A DNA stretch of 64,000 nucleotides. Origin: Alphaproteobacteria bacterium (GTDB taxonomy: Bacteria; Pseudomonadota; Alphaproteobacteria; Micavibrionales; Micavibrionaceae). Position numbers and translations under genes: made by a program. Shown piece by piece: positions 43,787 to 51,869 of this stretch. The notes beneath the pieces are model-generated. The model searched no databases. It was not told the DNA's origin and saw nothing but the letters and a program-made list of their open reading frames with translations. Location of the stretch: assembly GCA_021776025.1 (NCBI GenBank), contig JAJFGR010000012.1:1-64000 (forward strand). Direction: 5' to 3'. Within the stretch, counting starts at the first letter, position 1; the number at the start of each line of letters is the position of its first letter.

Positions 43787-44772
43787 TGTGTAACCCACTT
43801 CTTATGCTACCCCCAGAGCTAGCCCATAAAATTGCACTATGGGGCGTAAAAAACGGCTTAGCTGGAAACTCTAAAAAACCAGCATCTCTGAGTAAAGACG
43901 TGCTCGGCATCAAATTCACATCCCCTGTCGGACTATCCGCAGGCGCTGACAAAGAAGCCTATGCCCTCTCTGGCTGGGGAAAAGTCGGCTTTGGCTTCGT
44001 CGAGACCGGAACAGTCACCCTAAACGCCCGTAATGGAAACCCTAAACCACGTGTTTGGCGTCAAAAAGAAGAAAACAGCGTCATTAATTGGATGGGGCTC
44101 CCTGGTAGCGGCTTACAAGTTTTTTTAGACAACATCCGCGCGTTCCGCACGCAACATTCGCAAACAGACCTCGTTATTGGCGTCAGCGTGGCTTCACCGG
44201 AAGGCAGTATCGAAGACCTAGAAATAGTAGCACGTGAAAGCGCACCTTTCGCTGATTACATTACGCTCAATGCCTCTTGTCCAAACGTCGAGCATGGCGC
44301 AGAAAGTGGAGATGCCCTTGCTGGCGTAGTTAGTCACGTCAAAGCCGTTTGCATAGGTGCAGGCGAGGTTCCTGTATTTCTAAAACTCGGACCAACGCGC
44401 AGCGAAGAGTCCCTTACAGCAACGCTCAAAGCCGCGATGGATGCGGGCGCAAAAGGGTTCGTTCTAACCAACACAGTGCCTGCACCAATGAAAGACCTGA
44501 TCGGAGACGTTCCTTTTGACTGGCCAAGCCATAACGGTGAAGCCGTTGGTGGCTATAGCGGCCCACGCTTGCTCGACACAACCGATTTTATGATTGCACA
44601 TGCCCGTAAAACGTTAGGGCCTGACGTGCCGCTTATCGGTGTGGGCGGAATCCAAAGCGCAGACGATGCAAAGCGTATCATAGCTGCAGGTGCGGACCTA
44701 GTTCAGCTCTATACAGGCTTTATCTATAAAGGTCCCAAATTGGTAAGATCTATCAACAAGGCCGCAGCCTAA
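43786..44772 (+). CDS. pyrD: dihydroorotate dehydrogenase (quinone type, class 2)
   Basis: 328 residues from the ATG at 43786, which overlaps the pyrC stop as TAATG; an in-frame ATG at 43768 lies inside pyrC and is less likely. It oxidises dihydroorotate to orotate and feeds electrons to quinone. Seen: SPVGLSAGADKEAYA, FVETGTVTLNARNGNPKPR, NWMGLPGSG, the catalytic Ser region ITLNASCPNVE, and GVGGIQSADDA with LVQLYTGFIYKGP for FMN phosphate. The N-terminal helical extension for membrane docking is short. Confidence 0.93.
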   Translation: MCNPLLMLPPELAHKIALWGVKNGLAGNSKKPASLSKDVLGIKFTSPVGLSAGADKEAYALSGWGKVGFGFVETGTVTLNARNGNPKPRVWRQKEENSVINWMGLPGSGLQVFLDNIRAFRTQHSQTDLVIGVSVASPEGSIEDLEIVARESAPFADYITLNASCPNVEHGAESGDALAGVVSHVKAVCIGAGEVPVFLKLGPTRSEESLTATLKAAMDAGAKGFVLTNTVPAPMKDLIGDVPFDWPSHNGEAVGGYSGPRLLDTTDFMIAHARKTLGPDVPLIGVGGIQSADDAKRIIAAGADLVQLYTGFIYKGPKLVRSINKAAA

Positions 44773-44828
44773 GTTTAGTAAATAATTCTCTTTAAAGGTT
44801 ATAATCTTTAGGTTATGAGTTTAAAGCA

Positions 44829-44970
44829 ATGGCGCCCCCAGTCAGACTTGAACTGACACTCCCGAAAGAACGGGATTTTGAATCCGGCAAGGCTAAAGAT
44901 AAGCCATTGAAGTGATTAAACAATTCTTCCTTAAAATTAAAACTGTGTAAGAAAGTGTGTAACTTTTTCC
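44829..44970 (-). repeat. tRNA-Leu 3'-half repeat, copy R2
   Basis: Minus strand: flank with tandem ttacacac motifs, then CGGATTCAAAATCC (anticodon-loop region, CAA), variable arm CCCG-TTCTTT-CGGG, T arm GTCAG-TTCAAGT-CTGAC, acceptor strand and CCA at 44830. The 5' half of the tRNA is absent, so it is not a working gene. Lies between pyrD and the chemotaxis receptor. Confidence 0.75.
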
Positions 44971-45003
44971 GTCCTCTCAGAACAGAAAGTAACTTTATTC
45001 AAT

Positions 45004-46797
45004 CTATTCGGCTGCTTCCGAAATTTCATCCTGTGCTGTTTCAGGGTTTTTACTCTGGCCCCCCCTAACCTGCGCAAGAAACAAACTTACAGCCTTTTCA
45101 AGATTGCCAGACAGTCCCGCAATATCATCTGCAAATGTCATCAACATTTGTGAGGCTTGCCCAGTTTCAGTGGCCGCTGTTTGGACATTACCAATTATAC
45201 TGGCAACTTGGCTGGCCGCATCGGAGACTTCGGAAATATTTCGGGTTATTTCTTGCGTAACTGAATTTTGCTCCTCAACCGCGCTAGCCGTTCCGGCAGA
45301 GGCCTGATCAATATCGGAAATGTTTTTGATGATTTCCTGCATCGCCTGAACGGAGTCCTGCGTGGCCGTTTGAATTTCTGTAATGCGCGCTTCGATCTCT
45401 TCTGTCTTTTGGGCTGTTTCACCAGCTAGATTTTTTACCTCATCAGCCACAACAGCAAACCCTTTTCCCTGCTCCCCGGCTCTGGCGGCTTCAATTGTTG
45501 CATTCAAAGCCAAAAGGTTTGTTTGTTCAGCAATATCCTTAATAGAAACAACAACCTCACCTATATTTTCAACCAGCCCGTTCAGCTCATTAACTTTTTG
45601 GCTTGTGCTGCTGGCGCTGCCGGAAGCCATATTCGCTTTTGAAGCCACATCAGTAATCTGTTTGGAAATTTCCTGCGCACTGGCCGTCATTTCCTCGGTC
45701 GCCGAAGCTACGGTAGCCGCGTTTGTGCTGGTCTCTTCTGAAGCTGCTGCAACGGATGAACTGGCTTCCTGTGTCTCTGAGGCCGTTCCTTCCATGTTTC
45801 TTGCTGCGCGCTGAAGTTTCTCAGCCGCCACGGCCAGACTTTTAATCGTGCCACCAACCTGCTCATCAAAAGAAAATGCCAATTCATCCATGGCTTTTTT
45901 CTTTTCAAGTTCTGCGCGCTCTTCATCTGCCTTTCGCTCTTTTCGTAGATTTTCTGTCTCTAAAGCATTTTCTTTAAAGATTTGTAGAGCTAACGCCATA
46001 CCACCAACTTCATCCTTGTTAGAGGTAAATGGAATTTCTATTGTATTATCGCCGTCTGCAAGCTCTTTCATTTTACCTGTTATAGTAATAATAGGCTTTG
46101 CAATGAATCGATTAGAGCTCCAGATAAGAAAAATAAGGACCAGAACAGAAGACAGCGATACAAGAACAGAAGTATCACTCAGCTTTTGAGCCCGCTGATC
46201 TACGTCTTTCATGTTAACTTCCATGGCTTCCTGTGTTTCTGCAGTGATTTCACTGGTAACTTTGAGAAGTTTTTCCATCTCATCGCCCATTGCTTCAGCC
46301 GCGCCATCAAATTCACCCATCATAATATTTCCTTCCTGCGGCCCTCCGTTGACGTATGCCCTTGCCATTTTTTGGCCGGTTTCATAGTAGTTGGGGAAAG
46401 CCTTTCTCGAAGAATTAAGAGCGCTGACGATGTTATCAAGATGATGTGCCTCAGCAATCTGCAGGGCTTGCTGCGTGTTTTTCTGGAATAATTCTGCATT
46501 CTCCGCAGCCATATCAAAACCGTCATTCAAACCGTCCAGCCCGCGTGTCGCCGATATATCGGTTAACCATTGCTGAACTTGAATAATATTGATCTGAATA
46601 TCTTTAACCAGCCTGATAAGGGGGATAACTTCCTCCAACAGAATGGTTGCTTCTCGTTCCATGTTAGCAAGAGAGGCGGACTGCTTTTCAATATTTGTAA
46701 ATGTTACAAAAGAGCCGGAGGCCAACATAATAAACAGCAATCCAGCGATCAGCAGATTCTTTTTTCCAATGGAAATGTTATTGAGTAGCTTGAGCAT
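45004..46797 (-). CDS. methyl-accepting chemotaxis protein
   Basis: 597 residues. Two membrane helices (about 14-32 and 210-230) flank a helical periplasmic sensor of about 175 residues of the four-helix-bundle type; a HAMP domain follows ([20 protein letters not shown]), then the signalling tip [20 protein letters not shown] and [22 protein letters not shown], where CheA and CheW bind. No C-terminal receptor-methylase tether is seen. It forms a pair with the porin gene, on the same strand 57 bp away. The ligand is unknown. Confidence 0.93.
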   Translation of the reverse strand: MLKLLNNISIGKKNLLIAGLLFIMLASGSFVTFTNIEKQSASLANMEREATILLEEVIPLIRLVKDIQINIIQVQQWLTDISATRGLDGLNDGFDMAAENAELFQKNTQQALQIAEAHHLDNIVSALNSSRKAFPNYYETGQKMARAYVNGGPQEGNIMMGEFDGAAEAMGDEMEKLLKVTSEITAETQEAMEVNMKDVDQRAQKLSDTSVLVSLSSVLVLIFLIWSSNRFIAKPIITITGKMKELADGDNTIEIPFTSNKDEVGGMALALQIFKENALETENLRKERKADEERAELEKKKAMDELAFSFDEQVGGTIKSLAVAAEKLQRAARNMEGTASETQEASSSVAAASEETSTNAATVASATEEMTASAQEISKQITDVASKANMASGSASSTSQKVNELNGLVENIGEVVVSIKDIAEQTNLLALNATIEAARAGEQGKGFAVVADEVKNLAGETAQKTEEIEARITEIQTATQDSVQAMQEIIKNISDIDQASAGTASAVEEQNSVTQEITRNISEVSDAASQVASIIGNVQTAATETGQASQMLMTFADDIAGLSGNLEKAVSLFLAQVRGGQSKNPETAQDEISEAAE

Positions 46798-46854
46798 AGT
46801 TTGTTTGTTTCCTTCCTGAAAACGATCCGTACTTCTGGACGGTACTCATTGATA

Positions 46855-47946
46855 TTAAAATTCATACGTGTAAGCAACCAGCCCGCCAAGTATAGCCGTA
46901 TCGACCCCGGCTTCTTCAGTGCCCCTGTATCCTACATCAACCGTCACACCATTTTCAAACTCATACCCGGTGGAAAATTGGTGCAGATGGTCATCAATAT
47001 CGGCGCCACCGGCAACATTCATATCCCGTCTCGTATAGGACGCTGCAAAATTCCAGCTTTCCAGTATAGTTAACACGAGGGAGGTTGTAATATAGTCAAC
47101 GTCATCGGCCGTGCCATCCACATCATGGATACCAACCCATTCGGCCAGCACCTCTGCATCGACACCATTACCGACTGGAAAGCCGTAATTCGCACCTGCC
47201 GCATAACCACTTTCGCGATTAAGCCCGACATCAGCATCACCGTCCGATTGATTGCGGTAGCCCAGATGCGTGTTCAAGCCATTAACACCTGCCACGTTTT
47301 CACTATCCAGCGTAACGGAGTAGGAAGAAAGATCTTCCGTATTACTGATACCGCCGTCGCTTTTATCAAGCTCAGCGCGCCTTGTGACCGCTGATTCCGA
47401 CAGGAACGTCGTATCGGCAAAAAATGTATTTCCTGTGATTGTGTGATCACCTGTTTGTTCCGAACCCAATGTAAAACTACCGCCGAAACCGATGCGCTCG
47501 GCGACCTCGTAATCCTCGGCGAAATCAACGCCCCATATTCCCGGTGCCAGATCCCAGGCTGTTCCGAATGATGGGTTGAATTTTCCAGCAAACAGACTGA
47601 AATCATCATCAGTATAAGAGAGCTTCAGCTCCTCGGCATACAAACCCTCATTGTCAAAGAAGGTGTCATCACCGGGATCGGTTCCCTGCACAGGCTCAAG
47701 AACCAACGATGCTTCGATGGCCAGCCCATCCGTAAGCGTAAAAATCAGATAGGGCTCTATCGTTGTAAACAAGGTGTTGACTTCTGTTGTCTTATCATCG
47801 GAATCGAATGCCCAGTCATCCTGCACTTCAAATAATACGGCCCCGTGAAGTTCGGGGTTAAAGGTTTGAGCATTAGATTGTGATATGACACCAAAGACCG
47901 CTGACGCCGCTAAAGCCCCTGTCAAAACAATATTATTCAACCGCAT
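46855..47946 (-). CDS. outer-membrane porin-like beta-barrel
   Basis: 363 residues. Signal peptide with cleavage after SNAQ (about residue 27). The mature part has alternating hydrophobic strands, acidic loops, no Cys, and a C-terminal Phe (LGGLVAYTYEF), the usual recognition end for BAM-mediated insertion. Repeated Asp-rich loops (DKTTEVNT; GTDPGDDTFFDNEG) suggest surface loops. The substrate is unknown. Upstream of the chemotaxis receptor on the same strand. Confidence 0.82.
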   Translation of the reverse strand: MRLNNIVLTGALAASAVFGVISQSNAQTFNPELHGAVLFEVQDDWAFDSDDKTTEVNTLFTTIEPYLIFTLTDGLAIEASLVLEPVQGTDPGDDTFFDNEGLYAEELKLSYTDDDFSLFAGKFNPSFGTAWDLAPGIWGVDFAEDYEVAERIGFGGSFTLGSEQTGDHTITGNTFFADTTFLSESAVTRRAELDKSDGGISNTEDLSSYSVTLDSENVAGVNGLNTHLGYRNQSDGDADVGLNRESGYAAGANYGFPVGNGVDAEVLAEWVGIHDVDGTADDVDYITTSLVLTILESWNFAASYTRRDMNVAGGADIDDHLHQFSTGYEFENGVTVDVGYRGTEEAGVDTAILGGLVAYTYEF

Positions 47947-48027
47947 AAACCTTACCCCCCTTAATGGTTATGAAAAAATTTACTCTGTCTATTCGTTTGT
48001 GATTTTATGATGTACGCAAAGATACGC

Positions 48028-48112
48028 AGAATTGCCCTTGAGGTAATTAAACAATTCCTCTTCCCGATTAAAAGTGTGTAAGAAAGTGTGTAACTTTTGA
48101 GCGGTTTTGGAT
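48028..48112 (-). repeat. tRNA-Leu-associated repeat, copy R3 (flank only)
   Basis: Contains the conserved flank (aattaaacaattcctc, attaaaagtgtgtaagaaag, tgtgtaacttttgagcggtt) but no tRNA arm: the tRNA part was lost or never reached here. Between porin and the DUF350 gene, same orientation as all other copies. Confidence 0.7.
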
Positions 48113-48132
48113 CTAAATCAAAGATGGAAATT

Positions 48133-49023
48133 TTATAATTCTGCCAGCAAAATCGCCATGGACACATAGATGACAGCTTGCAGCGCGCCGACAGCGAGAT
48201 TTCTTTGCTCAAGAATTTCGTGCGCAGTATCAACCCGAAATAAAATAATCCGCTCAGCCGCAAAGGAGAGCAACTTTAAGATCAATATCACCGCAAAGGA
48301 AACGGCAACCCATGGCAGGAATATGGTTTTGATATCGTAAATCTCATACACGACCAGATTGGCGGCTACGCTAATGGCAAAAGCTGTCCCGATTTTTCTT
48401 CCGGCAAAAGACAAACCCAGCGCTATATTTCCGTTTTTAAGCTCGTCCTGAATGGATTTGCCCTTATAAACAACGGAAAACATTTTACGCCTTAAATACG
48501 TCGCCCCGGTCAAAATAGCCTGAGAAATGGCATAGCCTGCCAAAAGCGCCAGCAATCCTTCAATCGTGTTGTCCGTGATCCAGATCATAATCGCGCGAAG
48601 GATAATCGCCGCGGCCAGCACATTCCCAGTATCCGCGATAGCAACGGCCATATTACCCTTGCTAATTTCATCCCGAAGTGAAATGTCAGGCAGCGCAATT
48701 TTATCAAAAATGATCCGGGTCAGAGCCATAAGGATAATGCCCACAACGCCGTAAGCCCCAATCGCAATCGCAGAGCTCAGCATGTCGCCTTCAAGATCGC
48801 CGTATATGGTGCCGCTCAATAAAATGGTGACAGCAAAGGTCACACTGGCCAGTGACAGCCCAAAGGCCGGATTATCTTTTTTCAAAAGTTCATCGGAGGC
48901 ATTGATATGCGCGATTGTCCCTGAGAACAATCTAAGGGAGGAAAATAAGGCAATGACAATTGCAAAATTCAACAACAGAATTTTATTATAACTATGATCC
49001 CAATACACCAAATCCATTTCCAT
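48133..49023 (-). CDS. DUF350-family membrane protein
   Basis: 296 residues from the ATG at 49023, chosen because AAGGAG lies 9 bases upstream; a frame extending to 49086 reads through that site. About eight helices. The pattern (G/D)N-x-A-(V/F/L)-(G/A) recurs four times (DNPAFGLS, GNMAVAIA, GNIALGLS, RNLAVGAL), each followed by a long helix, so the protein is two DUF350 domains (or four half-units). DUF350 proteins are inner-membrane and of unknown function, often linked with stress or spermidine-synthase-like genes. Confidence 0.82.
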   Translation of the reverse strand: MEMDLVYWDHSYNKILLLNFAIVIALFSSLRLFSGTIAHINASDELLKKDNPAFGLSLASVTFAVTILLSGTIYGDLEGDMLSSAIAIGAYGVVGIILMALTRIIFDKIALPDISLRDEISKGNMAVAIADTGNVLAAAIILRAIMIWITDNTIEGLLALLAGYAISQAILTGATYLRRKMFSVVYKGKSIQDELKNGNIALGLSFAGRKIGTAFAISVAANLVVYEIYDIKTIFLPWVAVSFAVILILKLLSFAAERIILFRVDTAHEILEQRNLAVGALQAVIYVSMAILLAEL

Positions 49024-49214
49024 GTTTGTTTGCTCCTTATCTAAGGTAGTGCTTCTAGGTATTTTTGAATTTTTTGAGTCGTCCATTACTACTGTAATCT
49101 AAAAACACCACCTGAACAATTCGCGTATAAAATTAACATCCCTCCAGCCAAAAGCTGTTTAATAACTAAAATTCAAAACGCGCACCCTATTTTTAGGCCA
49201 TTGTTAGAATGCAC

Positions 49215-49263
49215 CGAACAGTCGAGTTTAAATCAACTGCTCTACCAGCTGAGCTATCGCAGA
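49215..49263 (-). pseudogene. tRNA 5'-half remnant
   Basis: Minus strand from 49263: TCTGCGA (acceptor 5' strand), TAGCTCAGCTGGTAGAGC (a perfect D arm), then GTTGA-TTTAAAC-TCGAC (an anticodon arm). After this the sequence departs from any tRNA; no T arm or acceptor 3' strand is found. The acceptor and D arm resemble tRNA-Asn-type genes. Not functional. Confidence 0.65.
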
Positions 49264-49340
49264 TCTAATTGCAAAAGGCTAACTCAGGTAGCCATAGTGT
49301 TTTTTGAGGTTTTTGGGAAATAAGAAATTGTGGAAAAGAG

Positions 49341-49387
49341 GGTGATCGCTGAGGGATTCAAACCCTCGACCTGCTGATTATAAGTCG
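49341..49387 (-). pseudogene. tRNA 3'-half remnant
   Basis: Minus strand: CTTATAA (anticodon-loop-like, TAT), AGGTC variable loop, T arm GAGGG-TTTGAAT-CCCTC, acceptor strand AGCGATC and ACC. The 5' half is missing, beginning at the anticodon loop as in the Leu repeats. Not functional. Confidence 0.6.
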
Positions 49388-49408
49388 AATACTAACTATT
49401 AAAGAAGA

Positions 49409-49563
49409 TGGTGCCCCCGGGGAGACTTGACCCCCCACCCCCGAAAGAACGGGATTTTGAATCCGTCAAGTCTGGATCTAAGCCTTTGAAGTAATTAAAT
49501 AATTCTTCATTTCAATTAAAAGTGTGTAATAAAGTGTGTAACTTTTCAAGTGATTTTAGGGCT
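49409..49563 (-). repeat. tRNA-Leu 3'-half repeat, copy R4
   Basis: Full copy: tandem ttacacac flank, CGGATTCAAAATCC, variable arm CCCG-TTCTTT-CGGG, a slightly decayed T arm of the GGGAG/CTCCC type, GGGGGCACCA end. Third tRNA remnant within 350 bp. The rest of the gap 49024-49656 shows nothing more that I recognise. Confidence 0.75.
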
Positions 49564-49656
49564 AAAACGCACCAAAACAACCTCCAGGCTCCGAAAAGAT
49601 TGTTCAAGCCCTATATGACCTCTATTGCAGTTAATTTATTAGGAATACCTCAAGCA

Positions 49657-50004
49657 TTATATAATAGCTTCTCCGGATTCTTCATTTTTTTTAAGGCACT
49701 CCAATACAGCACTCTGTACGTCATTCGGCTGATTTTTCAACGCTTTTACGATTTTATCAACGCGTGCCCTACTTTCATAAAGCTGGTCGATGAGGGAAAG
49801 GATTATATCGACAACATCAAATTCAAACTTCATTTCGATATGCAGCTCGCAGACTAACCGAATACGGGCAACATCCATGTCATCAAAAATATAATCTGTT
49901 TTATCTCGCACAGGTCTAACCCAACCACGGGCAATAAAATCTTCCAACGCGCGTTGATCTATAAAAGGCTCCATATTGGCCAGAACATCTTCAATCCGTA
50001 TCAT
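49657..50004 (-). CDS. cbpM: chaperone modulator CbpM
   Basis: 115 residues, MerR-like helical fold (FIARGWVRPVRDKTDYIFDDMDVARIRLV). CbpM binds the J-domain of CbpA and blocks its co-chaperone action. The ATG overlaps the cbpA stop by 4 bp, the standard cbpAM arrangement. Confidence 0.88.
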   Translation of the reverse strand: MIRIEDVLANMEPFIDQRALEDFIARGWVRPVRDKTDYIFDDMDVARIRLVCELHIEMKFEFDVVDIILSLIDQLYESRARVDKIVKALKNQPNDVQSAVLECLKKNEESGEAII

Positions 50005-50945
50005 GATGTAGCCTCCTTTCCTTGGCGCGGATTATAAGTATGCTTTTCCGCCCAATCTTTCATGGTTTTTTCCAGATCCTCGTCGATATCATCCGGCATT
50101 GCAATTTGCACATCCACATAATGGTTTCCGCCCTTGATTCCTTTATCTTTTAGTCTGAACTTTTTGCCGGAATTTGTGCCTTTGGGGATTTTCACTTTGA
50201 CAAGACCGTGAACAGTTTCGACTTCTATCATGCTTCCTAATATAGCTTCATGAATCCCAATAGGAACGTCTGTATAAATATCATTCCCTTTACGTGTAAA
50301 AACTTTGTGGGGCTTTACATGGATTTCAATATAGGCGTCGCCTTGCCGTCCATCAGGTAATTTTTGGCCCTTACCTTTCAAGCGCAGCTTTTGCTTGTCT
50401 TTTACACCTTCAGGAATGGTTGTTTTAAGGCTCTTGCCATCGGGCATTGTAATTTGCTTTTTGGCGCCAAGAGCTGCGTCCATAAAATCAACGTCGAAGC
50501 GATAATGGACATCTGCACTTTGTTGCTGCCGGAACATATCTTCGAATTCACCGCCAGATGTGCGACCACCAAACATTGATCCCAGAATATCCTCAAGGTC
50601 TTCAGGATTGATGCTAGTACCTGAAGAAGAATAGCGAGCTCCTTCTGGTCCACCGGCAAAGTCTCTGTAATATTGCCTGTCGCCGCCACCTGCGCCCTGC
50701 TCACTGCCCGGCCATTGCGGCTGTCCTTGCGCGTCTATTTCACCGCGATCAAAAGCGGCCCGTTTTTCTGTGTCTTTCAGGAGGTCATAGGCAGCGGAAA
50801 TTTTTTTAAATTTATCATCGTCGCTTTTATTATCCGGGTTTAAATCAGGATGATGTTTTTTGGCAAGTGTGCGATAGGCAGCCTTAATTTCGTCATCAGA
50901 CGCCGCTTTGTTCACGCCGAGAATATCATAAGGGTTTTTATTCAT
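50001..50945 (-). CDS. cbpA: curved-DNA-binding DnaJ-type co-chaperone CbpA
   Basis: 314 residues. J-domain at 4-70 with the HPD triad (KKHHPDLNPD), then a Gly-rich linker (GGGDRQYYRDFAGGPEG) and two DnaJ C-terminal substrate-binding domains (KQITMPDGKSLKTTIPEG; DIYTDVPIGIHEAILG). The Cys-rich zinc finger of DnaJ is absent, which separates CbpA from DnaJ. It works with DnaK in protein quality control. Its start overlaps the end of a 58-residue ORF by 8 bp. Confidence 0.92.
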   Translation of the reverse strand: MNKNPYDILGVNKAASDDEIKAAYRTLAKKHHPDLNPDNKSDDDKFKKISAAYDLLKDTEKRAAFDRGEIDAQGQPQWPGSEQGAGGGDRQYYRDFAGGPEGARYSSSGTSINPEDLEDILGSMFGGRTSGGEFEDMFRQQQSADVHYRFDVDFMDAALGAKKQITMPDGKSLKTTIPEGVKDKQKLRLKGKGQKLPDGRQGDAYIEIHVKPHKVFTRKGNDIYTDVPIGIHEAILGSMIEVETVHGLVKVKIPKGTNSGKKFRLKDKGIKGGNHYVDVQIAMPDDIDEDLEKTMKDWAEKHTYNPRQGKEATS

Positions 50946-51114
50946 TTGAGCCTTTCGTATCCGAAACTAATAACAGCAGTGACATGCTGTATGTTCCCAT
51001 ATTCAGACCAACAGCAATGGCCAAAAACAGCATGCTGGCCGCAGGAAAACCAAACAATGTTTGTGAAGAAATGCTGAAGCCATTGGTATGGTGCCTATGC
51101 CAATCGGTAAGCAT
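50938..51114 (-). CDS. 58-residue membrane protein
   Basis: ATG at 51114 shares its A with the stop of the upstream gene (TGATG), and the TAA at 50938-50940 lies inside cbpA. The product has one long hydrophobic stretch (residues 19-50: FGFPAASMLFLAIAVGLNMG, then TYSMSLLLLV) and charged ends, so it is a one- or two-helix membrane peptide. The overlap at both ends makes it part of a continuous translation unit from the DUF6629-like gene to cbpM. No homologue comes to mind. Confidence 0.55.
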   Translation of the reverse strand: MLTDWHRHHTNGFSISSQTLFGFPAASMLFLAIAVGLNMGTYSMSLLLLVSDTKGSNE

Positions 51115-51797
51115 CAGGTCGCCATTTCCATCCGAAACGTTTTACATTTATCATTCAGAATAATGTAAATTATATAGGGTGTAATCATGGCCGCGAAAAA
51201 GCAGAGCACAGAAACATGCGCATAGGCAAAAAAGAAATACGTTACCGGCACAAACGCTATAAGACTTGCACCAAACATCCTCAGCGCTTTATGAGATGAT
51301 AAAAGCGGCGGCGACGCAACAATCAAAAGATATAGTCCAAACAGTAACTCTTGTGAAATAAACGGATCGCTCAATAATGTGCATTGATAGGCAATAGAGC
51401 GGTAAATAATTTCTGTTTGCAACCATTCAACTTGCCAAAAATTCGGTAAATATAAGAATAAACCAAGCAAAAGTCCGCCAAACGCAAAATTCAAAAACCG
51501 TTTCTGTTTTTCTATCTCGTGCTCTAGCTGGGCCGTCATATAGGGCACCCAAACCGGCCAGATCAACCAGACAAAAAACAAATACGCGAGCGATGCATTG
51601 CGCGTCATTTGAGGATCGCCACTTTGCGCTTGCATCCACACAGCCCCCTCCATAAATTGCTGAAGGCCTATAAGAATAGGAAACATCGCCAGGGCAATAT
51701 AACGCTTATCAGTTTCAAATGCTTTTTGAGTTGCAAAAGCCCCGCCTGCGATCAGCAAGCCTGCCATACTAAAACTCACACTTGCTGATACGCACAT
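51114..51797 (-). CDS. DUF6629-like membrane protein
   Basis: 227 residues with about seven helices. The opening MCVSASVSFSMAGLLIAGG matches the MCFSAxxSF start of DUF6629 proteins, and LIGLQQFMEGAVW is also family-like. Function unknown. It lies 72 bp downstream of ftsH on the same strand and is coupled to the 58-residue ORF, so it belongs to the stress module. Confidence 0.7.
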   Translation of the reverse strand: MCVSASVSFSMAGLLIAGGAFATQKAFETDKRYIALAMFPILIGLQQFMEGAVWMQAQSGDPQMTRNASLAYLFFVWLIWPVWVPYMTAQLEHEIEKQKRFLNFAFGGLLLGLFLYLPNFWQVEWLQTEIIYRSIAYQCTLLSDPFISQELLFGLYLLIVASPPLLSSHKALRMFGASLIAFVPVTYFFFAYAHVSVLCFFAAMITPYIIYIILNDKCKTFRMEMAT

Positions 51798-51869
51798 TAT
51801 TGAAACGGCTTCCTTGTTTGAGTTGCGCGCCCTAGTGTATCTGAAAACGTTAGAATAAATTCATAAAAA

